41,204 nt of DNA from Oscillospiraceae bacterium (GCA_902760845.1 CACWHX010000010.1:1-41204), one strand, 5' to 3'. Numbered from the stretch's first letter, positions 17,328-25,461 are shown. Notes: generated by a model from the letters alone, not told the origin. Translations and numbers: made by a program.

Positions 17328-18221
17328 ATGTTCAAAATCGTCAAAAAAGAACAATTATCCGATAACATGTATCGCGTGACGTTTCACGCGCCGCTCGTCG
17401 CGCGCAAGGCCCAGCCGGGACAGTTTCTGATGTTCCGGGTGGACGAGTTCGGCGAGCGGATGCCCATCACGATCTCCTACTTCGACCGCGAGGCCGGGGA
17501 CGTGACCGTCATCATGCAGAAGGTCGGCAGCACCACCGCCCTGCTCGCCAGCAAAAATGAGGGCGACTACGTGGCGGATGTGGTCGGTCCGCTCGGCAAT
17601 CCCGCCGAGTTTGAGAACATGCACAAGGTTGTCGTCGTGGGCGGAGGCTCCGGCTGCGCCATCGCGTGGCCGCAGGCCAAGGGCGCGCATGACGCCGGCG
17701 CGGAGGTGGACATCATCGCCGGCTTCCGCACGAAGGGCATCGTCGTTCTGGAGGACGAAATGCGCGCATGTTCCAACAATCTCTATATGATGACCGACGA
17801 CGGCTCCTACGGCGAGAAGGGCTTCACCACCGTCAAGCTCAAGGAGCTGCTCGAAAAGGCGAAGGCCGAGGGCAAGCAATATGACACCTGCATCTGCATC
17901 GGCCCGCTGCCGATGATGAAATTCGTGTGCGAGATCACGAAGGAATACGGCGTGCACACCATGGTCGATATGAACTGCATCATGATCGACGGCTCCGGCA
18001 TGTGCGGCGGCTGCCGTCTGACCGTGGACGGCCAGATGAAGTTCACCTGCGTGGACGGGCCGGAGTTTGACGGCCATCTCGTGGACTTTGACGAGGCAAT
18101 CGCCCGCTCCAAGATCTATGAGGAGCAGGAGCTGAAAGTATTCCAGCGGCGGCATCACTACTGCAGCCTGCAGGAGATGGCCGACGCCGAGGAAGCGGCG
18201 CGCAAAAAGGAGGAGCAGTAA
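17328..18221 (+). CDS. nfnA: NADH-dependent reduced ferredoxin:NADP+ oxidoreductase, subunit A
   Basis: A 297-residue PyrK-like flavoprotein: FAD domain (FGERMPITISYFDRE), NAD domain (VVVGGGSGCAIAW) and a C-terminal 2Fe-2S motif (DGSGMCGGCRLTVDG, with later FTCVDGPEFDG). In Clostridium and Thermotoga, NfnA with NfnB makes a cytosolic electron-bifurcating transhydrogenase linking NADH, NADPH and ferredoxin; that activity is inferred from the pair. It could also be named a sulfide/dihydroorotate dehydrogenase-like subunit. ATG at 17328 is preferred over GTG at 17319, which lies within the TGAGGTG ribosome site. nfnB follows with no gap. Confidence 0.9.
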   Translation: MFKIVKKEQLSDNMYRVTFHAPLVARKAQPGQFLMFRVDEFGERMPITISYFDREAGDVTVIMQKVGSTTALLASKNEGDYVADVVGPLGNPAEFENMHKVVVVGGGSGCAIAWPQAKGAHDAGAEVDIIAGFRTKGIVVLEDEMRACSNNLYMMTDDGSYGEKGFTTVKLKELLEKAKAEGKQYDTCICIGPLPMMKFVCEITKEYGVHTMVDMNCIMIDGSGMCGGCRLTVDGQMKFTCVDGPEFDGHLVDFDEAIARSKIYEEQELKVFQRRHHYCSLQEMADAEEAARKKEEQ

Positions 18222-19622
18222 ATGGCTACGAACATGTCCCCCACGAAAAATCCGATCCCGGAGCAGGAGCCGAACGTCCGCAACAAGAATTTTGACGAGG
18301 TCGCCCTCGGCTACACCGTGGAGCTGGCGCTCGACGAGGCCAACCGCTGTCTCCAGTGCCGCCGCCCGCAGTGCGTCACCGGCTGCCCGGTCAACGTGAA
18401 GATCCCGGATTTCATCCATCTGATTACGCAGCAGGATTTCAAGGGCGCATACCATAAAATTCTGGAGGACAGCTCCCTGCCCGCCATCTGCGGCCGCGTC
18501 TGCCCGCAGGAAAACCAGTGCGAGGCAAAGTGCGTGCGCGGCATCAAGGGCGAACCCGTCGGCATCGGCCGTCTGGAGCGCTTCGTCGCCGACTGGAACA
18601 TGCAGAACGCCGACGAGGAGCCAGAGGCTACCGCGTCCAATGGGCACCGCGTCGCCGTCATCGGCTCCGGCCCGTCCGGCCTCGCCTGCGCGAGCGACCT
18701 GGCGAAGCTCGGCTACGCCGTCACCGTCTATGAGCACCTGCACAAGGCCGGCGGCGTGCTGGCCTACGGCATTCCGGAATTTCGTCTGCCGAAGGCGCTC
18801 GTGCAGAAGGAGATCGACAAGCTCAAGGCGCTCGGCGTGGACATCGTCTGCGACGCGACCGTCGGCAAGGCGCTCACCATCGACGAGCTGTTTTCCGACG
18901 ACCCCGTCGTCGGCGGGTACGAGGCCGTGTTCATCGGCTCCGGCGCGGGCCTGCCCGTGTTCCAGAAGATCCCCGGTCTGAGCTATTGCGGCGTGTTCTC
19001 GGCAAACGAATTTCTCACGCGCATCAATCTCATGCACGCCTATGACGAGCGGTATGACACCCCGCTGATGCCGATCCACAAGGTCGTGGTCGTCGGCGCG
19101 GGCAACGTCGCGATGGACGCGGCGCGCTGCGCCAAGCGTCTCGGCGCGGACGTGACGGTCGTGTACCGCCGCGGCGAGGAGGAGATCCCCGCCCGCAAGG
19201 AGGAGTTCGAGCACGCGAAGGAGGAGGAGATCCACTTCAAGCTCCTCACGAATCCCGTGGAGGTGCTCGCAAACGAAAACGGCTGGGTACGCGGCATCCG
19301 CTGCATCCAGATGGAGCTCGGCGAGCCCGACGCGCGCGGCCGCCGCAGGCCCATCGAGATTCCGGGCAGCGAATTTGAGATGGAGTGCGACGCCGTCATC
19401 ATGGCGCTCGGCACCTCCCCCAACCCGTTGCTGCGCAAGGTGACGCCCGACATGGAGTATAATGAAAAGGGCGGCATCGTCGCGGACGAGGATGGCGTGA
19501 CGACGAAGCCGGGCGTGTTCGCCGGGGGTGACGCGGTCACAGGCGCCGCGACCGTCATCAAGGCCATGGGCGCCGGCAAAAAAGCCGCCGCGGCCATTGA
19601 CAAGTACATTCAAAGCAAATAA
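18222..19622 (+). CDS. nfnB: NADH-dependent reduced ferredoxin:NADP+ oxidoreductase, subunit B (GltD-like)
   Basis: A 466-residue protein of the glutamate-synthase small-subunit group. The N-terminal Fe-S domain has CLQCRRPQCVTGCPVNVKIP and CGRVCPQENQCEAKCVRG (two 4Fe-4S clusters expected). Then come an FAD site (VAVIGSGPSGLACASDL), an NADPH site (VVVGAGNVAMDAARCAKRLG) and a C-terminal GGDAVTGAATVIKAMGAGK. Often annotated gltA, but with nfnA directly upstream and no large glutamate-synthase subunit nearby, NfnB is the better reading. GGAGGAG precedes the ATG within the end of nfnA. Confidence 0.92.
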   Translation: MATNMSPTKNPIPEQEPNVRNKNFDEVALGYTVELALDEANRCLQCRRPQCVTGCPVNVKIPDFIHLITQQDFKGAYHKILEDSSLPAICGRVCPQENQCEAKCVRGIKGEPVGIGRLERFVADWNMQNADEEPEATASNGHRVAVIGSGPSGLACASDLAKLGYAVTVYEHLHKAGGVLAYGIPEFRLPKALVQKEIDKLKALGVDIVCDATVGKALTIDELFSDDPVVGGYEAVFIGSGAGLPVFQKIPGLSYCGVFSANEFLTRINLMHAYDERYDTPLMPIHKVVVVGAGNVAMDAARCAKRLGADVTVVYRRGEEEIPARKEEFEHAKEEEIHFKLLTNPVEVLANENGWVRGIRCIQMELGEPDARGRRRPIEIPGSEFEMECDAVIMALGTSPNPLLRKVTPDMEYNEKGGIVADEDGVTTKPGVFAGGDAVTGAATVIKAMGAGKKAAAAIDKYIQSK

Positions 19623-19636
19623 AGACGCAAAAGACG

Positions 19637-19680
19637 CAACAAAACCGGGGCCGGTCAAATGACCGGCCCCGGTTTTGTTG
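19637..19680 (+). terminator. Terminator after nfnAB
   Basis: A perfect 21-bp stem with a 2-nt loop. The T-rich part (GGTTTTGTTG) lies within the right arm. The strongest hairpin in the window, it marks the border between the housekeeping block and the foreign scar. Confidence 0.85.
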
Positions 19681-19687
19681 TGATCGG

Positions 19688-19703
19688 TGTGGAGCGCTCC
19701 ACA
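19688..19703. repeat. Perfect 16-bp palindrome at the edge of the mobile scar
   Basis: TGTGGAGC-GCTCCACA, perfectly symmetric, 7 bp past the nfnB terminator. It could be a protein site (repressor or recombinase) or a remnant; nothing in the sequence decides which. Confidence 0.5.
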
Positions 19704-19719
19704 GGTCCGTGTCGGCAGC

Positions 19720-19785
19720 GCGAAGCTTGGGGAGCTGATCGTTGCACAGCCGCGGAATGGTTTCACTCAGAACTGGAACTGCGAG
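19720..19785 (+). pseudogene. Possible hsdS (type I restriction specificity) fragment
   Basis: In one frame the stretch reads KLGELIVAQPRNGFTQ, which resembles the start of an HsdS target-recognition domain. It has no start of its own and no continuing frame. The assignment rests on a short match and on its position beside an hsdR fragment, so it is tentative. Confidence 0.3.
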
Positions 19786-19825
19786 CCGAAATCTGAAAAA
19801 CCCAACACAGGTGGGGAGAAACAGG

Positions 19826-19915
19826 TTGATCAGACAGATTCACGCGGACGATGCAGAGGCTTTCTTTGAGTTGTTGTGTGGACTCGGCAGCGAAACGCCC
19901 TACACGATGTACTAA
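19826..19915 (+). pseudogene. N-terminal fragment of a GNAT acetyltransferase
   Basis: TTG at 19826, after GGGGAGAAAC, opens a 29-codon frame reading LIRQIHADDAEAFFELLCGL and then GSETPYTMY before TAA. This is the beginning of a GNAT N-acetyltransferase (first strand and helix); the acetyl-CoA-binding part is absent. The truncation falls in a region of other gene fragments, so it is read as a relic. Confidence 0.6.
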
Positions 19916-19954
19916 ACCCAGAAAAAGACTTCAGACACATGCTGACAGGCTAAA

Positions 19955-20293
19955 AAACCGGGTAGTGATCGGGCTTGTAATTGTCTCTCTCCTCGCGCAG
20001 GTTTGTCACGGACAGACTCGCCTCAGATTCACAAAGCCGCGCTTCGCCTGGATGGCCGGAGAATTCCGGTCCTTCGGGAACAGGATGTTTTTGCCCCAGC
20101 CGTGCTGCAGCCACACATCATCCAAACCAATGACCATGCGGGTCTTGCTGGGGCCGGCGGTCATGAGCAGAAACGCTTTGCGGCCGCTTTTATGGTCAAG
20201 GGCGTCGCACACTGCCTTGACAGCATCCTCACGTTTTTGATGCTTGTCCGCGCAGCTCCCCTCTATCACTCCTTCGCCGATGAATCCCATCAC
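19955..20293 (-). pseudogene. hsdR fragment (type I restriction helicase), frameshifted
   Basis: The minus strand reads REDAVKAVCDALDHKSGRKA, FLLMTAGPSKTRMVIGLDDV, WLQHGWGKNILFPKDRN and AKRGFVNL, matching the start of the HsdR motor domain. Family members have a Walker A such as MATGSGKT; here it is MTAGPSKT, which would not bind ATP. Near 20020 the frame breaks to a stop, but a neighbouring frame continues with LSVTNLREERDN, as HsdR does, proving a frameshift. The rest of HsdR (several hundred residues) is missing. Confidence 0.75.
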
Positions 20294-20305
20294 CGGATTC
20301 CGGAG

Positions 20306-20998
20306 TTACTGCTCTTTTAACAGGAGCTCCGAAAATTGGGATTTGACGAGATAATCAAAGTTATCTGTTTTAATCCAGTAATTATATCCGCTGACCAATT
20401 GGATGAATCCTCTATCTCTTAACCGGTAAAAGACATTCTTCATTGTGTTCTCAGATTTGATTCCTGTTATCGAGCGACCGACGCCATTTTTAATACTCTC
20501 ATTCTTTATTAAATACTCAACAACAATTTCCTCCGGTGATGCTAGTTTTTCATGCTTTATGATTACGAGGACCGAATTATCTCGTTCTATTATTTCGGGC
20601 ACTTTTAACCTCAGCTTTGTCATTGCATCAAAGGCTGTGTTCAGTCCCTCTCCCACGTCTTTATTAGGGGCGTTGGGAAATTTGTTAATCAGCCGAACGA
20701 TTTTAGGGTTTCGCGCTGACTGGGCATCCAGAATGTTCTGTTCTGTAACTGCACCTGGTAATTTGCCTGGGCTTTCAACCTCGACTCGATTATCAAATAT
20801 CCGGATTTGGATATCCGTTGCGATACTATAGTCACGATGAAGAACTGCATTAGTTATTATCTCATGAAGGGTTTCCTCTGGGTACTTTATGGATTCGAAT
20901 TCGGTACCGATCTTTTTAATCGATTCAATAATCTCTTTTGTTTTGGCTACTGCCTCATATATTTGCGTATAAGCGCTTCCCTCTATCCTGCTGACTTC
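20306..20998 (-). pseudogene. C-terminal part of an AlbA_2/RecG-like ATP-binding regulator
   Basis: The minus-strand frame is open for about 230 codons from 20998 to the stop at 20306 but has no proper start. It reads YPEETLHEIITNAVLHRDYS, IQIRIFDNRVEVESPGKLPG and NKDVGEGLNTAFDAM, then a winged-helix end. This is the GHKL-like half of the 'putative transcriptional regulator/RecG-related' family often found beside type I restriction genes. The N-terminal AlbA_2 half is absent: an in-frame TAG lies at 21001-20999 and the sequence changes to the recombinase leader. Codon use is more AT-rich than the flanking genes. A short piece may still be translated from an internal GTG (20656). Confidence 0.72.
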
Positions 20999-21039
20999 CT
21001 ATGCCGCTGATACGCCCAAAAAGCGATCCGGCGACATCC

Positions 21040-21068
21040 TTGAGGTGCCTGCTGCGCAGAGGTATAAT
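21040..21068 (+). promoter_or_regulatory. Promoter of the serine recombinase gene
   Basis: TTGAGG, 17 bases, TATAAT, followed by a leader of about 100 nt. The leader contains a 7-bp stem (CATATTG-CTCGGA-CAATATG, 21141-21160) abutting the AAAGGA ribosome site, which could modulate translation. Confidence 0.65.
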
Positions 21069-21176
21069 GATAGTGGTGAAGGACACCGTGTACCTTGAAA
21101 ACTGCATATCGTTCTATCTTTGTGTATTGATCTGCACCTCCATATTGCTCGGACAATATGAAAGGACGGATCAATT

Positions 21177-22781
21177 ATGGAAAACCGAGTTTATTGCTTA
21201 TATCGCGTTTCCTCTGACAAACAGGTAGATTACGACGAGAGAAATCAAGCAGATATTCCCATGCAGCGTAAAGAATGCCACCGCTTCGCTGAGGAAAAAG
21301 GCTGGACGATCATCCATGAGGAACAGGAGGACGGCGTTTCCGGCCATAAGGTACGGGCTGAAAACCGCGATAAGATACAGACCATCAAAGAACACGCAAA
21401 GCAAGGTAAATTTGACATTCTGCTGGTGTTCATGTTTGACCGCATCGGGCGTATCGCTGACGAAACGCCCTTTGTAGTGGAATGGTTTGTAAAGAACGGC
21501 ATCCGGGTATGGAGCACCCAGGAGGGCGAGCAGCGGTTTGATAATCACACCGATAAGCTCACTAACTATATCCGCTTCTGGCAGGCCGACGGCGAAAGCG
21601 AAAAAACCTCTATCCGCACAAAAACCGCCCTCGGACAGATTGTGGCAGACGGCGGCTTTAAGGGCGGGAACGCACCCTATGGCTATGACCTTGTAAAAAG
21701 TGGGCGTTTCAACAAGCGCAAGCATGAGCTCTTTATGCTTGCGGTCAACGAAGCCGAGGCTCCTGTCGTGCGCATCATTTTTGAAAAGTATGTGCAGGAA
21801 GGCTTCGGTGCTCAGCGGATCGCAAGCTATCTGAACGACCTCGGCTATCGTGCCAGAACGGGCAAGCCGTGGCACCATGCCACGATCCGGGGCATCCTTT
21901 GCAACCTGACCTATACCGGCGTCCTCCGCTGCGGGGAAAGCCGCTCCGAGGTATTGCCGCAACTACAAATCATTGAGCCGGAGCTCTATGAGGCGGCACA
22001 GCATATTCGTGTTTCACGTTCCAAAGATTATGAGGCCACGCGCACGGTGCCTCGCAATATTGCGGGTAATTCGCTTTTGTCCGGGAATATCTTTTGCGGG
22101 CATTGTGGCGCACGGCTCACGCTCACGACAAACGGCAAGCGTTATCCCTGCAAGGATGATCCCAGCCGGATTGTCAAGCGGGTACGGTATATCTGCTATG
22201 GGAAAACCCGCAAGCAGACCGAGTGCGACGGGCAGACGGGCTACACGGCCCACGTTCTTGATGGGATCGTGGATAAACTGGTACGGCAGGTCTTTGAGCG
22301 CATGAGGGCCATTCCCAAAAGTGAGATCGTCGGCATCCGGTATCAGGAAAAGATGAAGGAACGAAAAGCGCTGCTACAAGCTGTTCGGGCGGACTATAAC
22401 AAGGCGTCTGCTGATCTGGCGATGCTGAAGGCTGAGGTGGTCAAATCTCTCCGTGGGGAAAGCAGTTTCAGTCAAGACCTGCTGGCCTCTTTGATTGCCG
22501 ACTCTGAGACAAATTGTCTCAAAGTGAAGGAACAACTTGACGCTGCCCAGGCCGCCTATGACGAGGGGAAAGCTGTCATGGCTTCACTCAATACACAATA
22601 CGACGACATCATTTCATGGGCAGATATGTACGACACGGCCAGTCTGGAAACAAAGAAGATGATCGTCAACTGTCTTATCAAGCGGATTAAGGTCTATCGA
22701 GACTACAAGCTGCACATCGACTTCAACATTGACTTTGAGCAGTTCAGTCTCGGATTGGATATGGAGGCGTTTGTGGCATAA
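21177..22781 (+). CDS. Large serine recombinase (site-specific integrase)
   Basis: A 534-residue large serine recombinase. The resolvase domain starts YCLYRVSSDKQVD, with the catalytic Ser in RVSS (S12 by family alignment), then DGVSGHKVRAENRD and FDRIGRIADETPFVV. A recombinase domain follows (APYGYDLVKS, LNDLGYRARTGKPW, TIRGILCNLTYTG). A zinc ribbon has CGHC and a later Cys pair (ICYGKTRKQTEC), and a coiled-coil segment occupies about 390-480. All parts look intact. Such enzymes integrate and excise phages and conjugative or mobilisable elements. No other mobility gene is found here, so it is an orphan of a reduced element. Base composition is lower in GC than the neighbouring operons. Confidence 0.93.
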   Translation: MENRVYCLYRVSSDKQVDYDERNQADIPMQRKECHRFAEEKGWTIIHEEQEDGVSGHKVRAENRDKIQTIKEHAKQGKFDILLVFMFDRIGRIADETPFVVEWFVKNGIRVWSTQEGEQRFDNHTDKLTNYIRFWQADGESEKTSIRTKTALGQIVADGGFKGGNAPYGYDLVKSGRFNKRKHELFMLAVNEAEAPVVRIIFEKYVQEGFGAQRIASYLNDLGYRARTGKPWHHATIRGILCNLTYTGVLRCGESRSEVLPQLQIIEPELYEAAQHIRVSRSKDYEATRTVPRNIAGNSLLSGNIFCGHCGARLTLTTNGKRYPCKDDPSRIVKRVRYICYGKTRKQTECDGQTGYTAHVLDGIVDKLVRQVFERMRAIPKSEIVGIRYQEKMKERKALLQAVRADYNKASADLAMLKAEVVKSLRGESSFSQDLLASLIADSETNCLKVKEQLDAAQAAYDEGKAVMASLNTQYDDIISWADMYDTASLETKKMIVNCLIKRIKVYRDYKLHIDFNIDFEQFSLGLDMEAFVA

Positions 22782-22784
22782 AAA

Positions 22785-22808
22785 ACTCGCCTCTGAAAAG
22801 AGGCGAGT
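22785..22808 (-). terminator. Bidirectional terminator between recombinase and tRNA unit
   Basis: A perfect 10-bp stem, ACTCGCCTCT-GAAA-AGAGGCGAGT. On the minus strand it is followed by TTTTTA, a proper U-tract for ending the tRNA transcript. On the plus strand it lies 3 bp after the recombinase stop and may end that message too. Confidence 0.8.
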
Positions 22809-22814
22809 AATAAA

Positions 22815-22921
<107 letters not shown>

Positions 22922-22948
22922 ATTTATTCAATTTAGGTTATGGGAACA

Positions 22949-22995
22949 GGGGTCGTTACACTCTTGTACTGGGCTCCCAGCTGAGCTATACCCCC
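22949..22995 (-). repeat. 47-nt tRNA-derived repeat, copy B
   Basis: On the minus strand the first 22 bases (GGGGGTATAGCTCAGCTGGG then AG) are identical to the 5' end of the adjacent tRNA-Ala. They are joined to a 25-base tail ending in GACCCC. No anticodon arm or T-arm follows. It equals copy A (23122-23168) in length and differs at five positions. Confidence 0.65.
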
Positions 22996-23028
22996 AGATG
23001 CGGGAAAACACATTTTCACTTTTTAAGA

Positions 23029-23096
23029 GCCGAGCGAGTTCGGCACGTTGACAAACTTGTCAACAGGTCGCCGAAATCGCGGAGCGATGAGGCGAC
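23029..23096 (-). repeat. Three-hairpin palindromic element
   Basis: On the minus strand: an outer stem GTCGCC/GGCGAC enclosing ATCGC-TCC-GCGAT, then GTTGACAA-GT-TTGTCAAC, then GCCGA-ACTCGC-TCGGC. Four perfect stems in 68 nt lie between the two 47-nt repeats. It may be a REP-like dispersed element or a folded spacer of the tRNA transcript. Confidence 0.5.
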
Positions 23097-23121
23097 GCAA
23101 ATTTTTTGTGGGGAAAAAAGA

Positions 23122-23168
23122 GGGGTCGCTGCACTCTTGTACCGGGCTCCCAGCTGAGCTATGTCCCC
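23122..23168 (-). repeat. 47-nt tRNA-derived repeat, copy A
   Basis: Begins GGGGACATAGCTCAGCTGGG, as a tRNA 5' half with a compact D-arm (GCTC-AGCTGG-GAGC), and ends GACCCC. A TCTTTTTT tract follows at once on the minus strand. It lies about 14 bp below the -10 box of a strong promoter, so it would be the first part of the transcript. Confidence 0.65.
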
Positions 23169-23181
23169 ATACGCAACGTGT

Positions 23182-23210
23182 ATCATACCACCTCGCGGCT
23201 GAAATGTCAA
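23182..23210 (-). promoter_or_regulatory. Promoter of the tRNA-like / tRNA-Ala unit
   Basis: TTGACA, exactly 17 bases, TATGAT on the minus strand. It points at copy A of the 47-nt repeat and then at tRNA-Ala. One of the best promoter matches in the window. Confidence 0.8.
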
Positions 23211-23277
23211 TATCCGTTTTTCAACTTTTCGGGCTTTCCATTTCAGATTTTTTGCTGCAAACCCTCTGCGGCTGTGC

Positions 23278-23283
23278 TATAAT
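23278..23283 (+). promoter_or_regulatory. -10 box upstream of the TetR gene
   Basis: TATAAT, 45 bp before the tetR-family start; the -35 region is weak (CTGCAA at 17 bp or TTGCTG at 20 bp). Autoregulation is usual for this family, but no clear operator palindrome was found. Confidence 0.5.
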
Positions 23284-23328
23284 AGAGATAGGAATCTTAG
23301 CGAAATCTTAACACTTGGGCGGTGCAAC

Positions 23329-23898
23329 ATGGTACGAAATACAAAGAGAGCCATTCTTGACACGTTCGCCTCGCTGCTCAACGAGCGTCCGATGGATAAG
23401 ATCACGGTTACAGACATTGTGGAAACCTGCGGCGTGAATCGCAACACCTTTTACTATTATTTTCAGGACATTTACGCGCTGCTGGATGAGCTGTGCAGGA
23501 CCGAGATGCAAACGGCGCTGGACGGGCTGGACGCGCAAAGCTCGTGGAAGGACGCCTTTTTCGAGTTCTCCCAGTACGCCATGGCGCACAAGCCGGCGAT
23601 CTACCACGTGTACAACTCCGTCGATCACACCGCGCTGGAGAAGTATCTGTTCAACACCATTCTGCGTCGGATGCGCGCGTTCGTGAAGCGCGAGGCGGAG
23701 GGGCTGGACTGCAGGGAAGCCGACGTGGAAACGCTCGCCGTGTTTTACGCCGCCGCAACCTCCGGCATTTTGCTGCAATGGCTCAACAACGGAATGCAGA
23801 GTCCGCCCGAGCCGTTCATCACGGAGGCCGGGCGCCTGCTGGACGGAAACATCCGCTACACCCTGGAAAAGGCTGCGCAGTCCACGCAGAAAACTTAG
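23329..23898 (+). CDS. TetR-family transcriptional regulator
   Basis: A 189-residue regulator. The N-terminal helix-turn-helix is plain: KRAILDTFASLLNERPMDKI, then TVTDIVETCGVNRNTFYYYF. The C-terminal ligand-binding part resembles the DhaS-like TetR subgroup, with FYAAATSGILLQWLNNGM near the end. Ligand unknown. ATG at 23329 has only a weak GGCGG ribosome site. The radical SAM gene follows on the same strand after 125 bp that contain a small hairpin (23922-23951) and a possible TTGTCG/TAGAAA promoter, so the two may be separate units with the regulator acting on its neighbour (inference). Confidence 0.9.
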   Translation: MVRNTKRAILDTFASLLNERPMDKITVTDIVETCGVNRNTFYYYFQDIYALLDELCRTEMQTALDGLDAQSSWKDAFFEFSQYAMAHKPAIYHVYNSVDHTALEKYLFNTILRRMRAFVKREAEGLDCREADVETLAVFYAAATSGILLQWLNNGMQSPPEPFITEAGRLLDGNIRYTLEKAAQSTQKT

Positions 23899-24023
23899 TC
23901 AATGACGAAAAAATGTGTGCAAAACAGGCAGCCTTCCGGCTTTGTCTGTTTCTTGTCGGGGCCGGTTCTGTTAGAGTAGAAAATAGGCATGGGCGATTGG
24001 AAATTCTGTCAGAAAGGAAGCGC

Positions 24024-25394
24024 ATGATCATGACAGCAAAAGACAAGCTCAAAGCGGCAGCCGCAATGAAAGCATACGATTACATCGTAAACGACCCGGT
24101 GAACAACATTCCGAAGGTCATTGACAGACTGCTGGCTCTCGGCGTAGACGACCACATGGCCAAGGAACTGAACGACGTCAAGACCGCGTTCATGAAGGAA
24201 GACGGCAACTGGCGACAGCTCATCATGAGTCTCTTCACAGACGTTGACCCCGGCGTGATGCGCAAAATGATGGAGACCTTCGCCGTGAACGCCACCATGA
24301 TCGGCGGACCGATCCACGAAAAGCTGCGCGAGCAGTACAACTGCAACATCCCGTGGGCAATCCTGATGGACCCGACCTCCGCATGCAACCTCAAGTGTAC
24401 GGGCTGCTGGGCCGCGGAATACGGCCACCAGCTCAACCTTACTTACGACGAGCTCGACAGCATCGTCCGACAGGGCAAGGAATTGGGATGCTACTTCTAT
24501 CTGTACTCCGGCGGCGAGCCCCTGACCCGCAAGGCCGACATCATCAAGCTGTGCGAGGCACACCCGGACTGCGCGTTTACCTCGTTCACCAACGGCACGC
24601 TGATCGACGAGCAGTTCGCCGACGACATGCTGCGCGTGCAGAATTTCGTCCCCGCCATCAGCGTGGAGGGATTCGAGAAGGACACCGATTTCCGCCGCGG
24701 CGACGGCACGTTTGCCGCCGTGCAGCGCGCGATGCAGATCCTGCGGGAGAAGAAACTCCCCTTTGGCATCTCCTGTTGCTATACGTCCAAGAACGTGGAC
24801 ATGATCGGCAGCGAGGAATACTACGACGCGATGATCGAGTGGGGCGCCAAGTTCTGCTGGTTCTTCACCTACATGCCCGTCGGCAAGAGCGCCGTGCCGG
24901 AACTGATGGCGACCGCAGAGCAGCGCAAATTCATGTATGAGCAGGTGCGCAAGTTCCGCAAGACGAAGCCGCTGTTCACGATGGATTTCTGGAACGACGG
25001 CGAGTACGTGAACGGCTGCATTGCCGGCGGCAGAAGCTATCTGCACATCAACGCCAACGGCGACATCGAGCCGTGCGCGTTTATGCACTACTCCGACTCC
25101 AACATCCGCACGCACACGCTGCTGGAGGCGTATCAGAATCCGCTGTTCATGGGCTATCACGACAACCAGCCCTTCAACAAGAACATGCTGCGCCCCTGCC
25201 CCGTGCTGGATAATCCCGGCCGGCTGACGCTGATCGTGGACCAGTCCGGCGCAAAGTCCACCGACTACGCCGACCCGGAGACCGCAAAGGAATACTGCGA
25301 CAAATGCGTCGAGCGCGCCAAGGCATGGCAGCCCGTCGCGGACGAGCTCTGGGCCTGCGGCGGCGGCAGAAAGTGCGCCGGGGCAGAAAAATAA
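24024..25394 (+). CDS. Radical SAM protein with C-terminal SPASM-like cysteines
   Basis: A 456-residue radical SAM enzyme. An N-terminal helical region of about 110 residues precedes the core motif CNLKCTGCWAAEYG (Cx3Cx2C for the SAM-binding 4Fe-4S cluster). LYSGGEPL and FTNGTLID follow. The C-terminal third has GCIAGGRSYLHINANGDIEP with CAF, LRPCPVLDNP, CDKCVERA and ACGGGRKC, suggesting one or two auxiliary clusters as in SPASM proteins. The family is common in Clostridia, but its substrate is not known to me. ATG at 24024 is taken with AAGGA five bases upstream; ATG at 24030 is the alternative. No peptide precursor gene is visible nearby. Confidence 0.88.
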   Translation: MIMTAKDKLKAAAAMKAYDYIVNDPVNNIPKVIDRLLALGVDDHMAKELNDVKTAFMKEDGNWRQLIMSLFTDVDPGVMRKMMETFAVNATMIGGPIHEKLREQYNCNIPWAILMDPTSACNLKCTGCWAAEYGHQLNLTYDELDSIVRQGKELGCYFYLYSGGEPLTRKADIIKLCEAHPDCAFTSFTNGTLIDEQFADDMLRVQNFVPAISVEGFEKDTDFRRGDGTFAAVQRAMQILREKKLPFGISCCYTSKNVDMIGSEEYYDAMIEWGAKFCWFFTYMPVGKSAVPELMATAEQRKFMYEQVRKFRKTKPLFTMDFWNDGEYVNGCIAGGRSYLHINANGDIEPCAFMHYSDSNIRTHTLLEAYQNPLFMGYHDNQPFNKNMLRPCPVLDNPGRLTLIVDQSGAKSTDYADPETAKEYCDKCVERAKAWQPVADELWACGGGRKCAGAEK

Positions 25395-25425
25395 GCGCTT
25401 CCGGCTTCAATGAACTCCTTTCCAA

Positions 25426-25461
25426 ACAAGCTCCGGTCTCCCAAAAGAGACCGGAGCTTGT
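25426..25461 (+). terminator. Hairpin after the radical SAM gene
   Basis: A perfect 15-bp stem (ACAAGCTCCGGTCTC arms) with loop CCAAAA, 32 bp past the stop. No U-tract follows on the plus strand, so it may be a weak terminator or an mRNA 3'-end stabiliser. Confidence 0.6.

Noticed and set aside
17355..19766. About 800-codon minus-strand open frame opposite nfnAB
   Set aside because: Same composition effect; no domain, no start signal, and it crosses the strong terminator.
23016..23311. Short open frames on both strands over the mini-tRNA repeats
   Set aside because: They lie over RNA-like repeats, lack ribosome sites and have no protein family.
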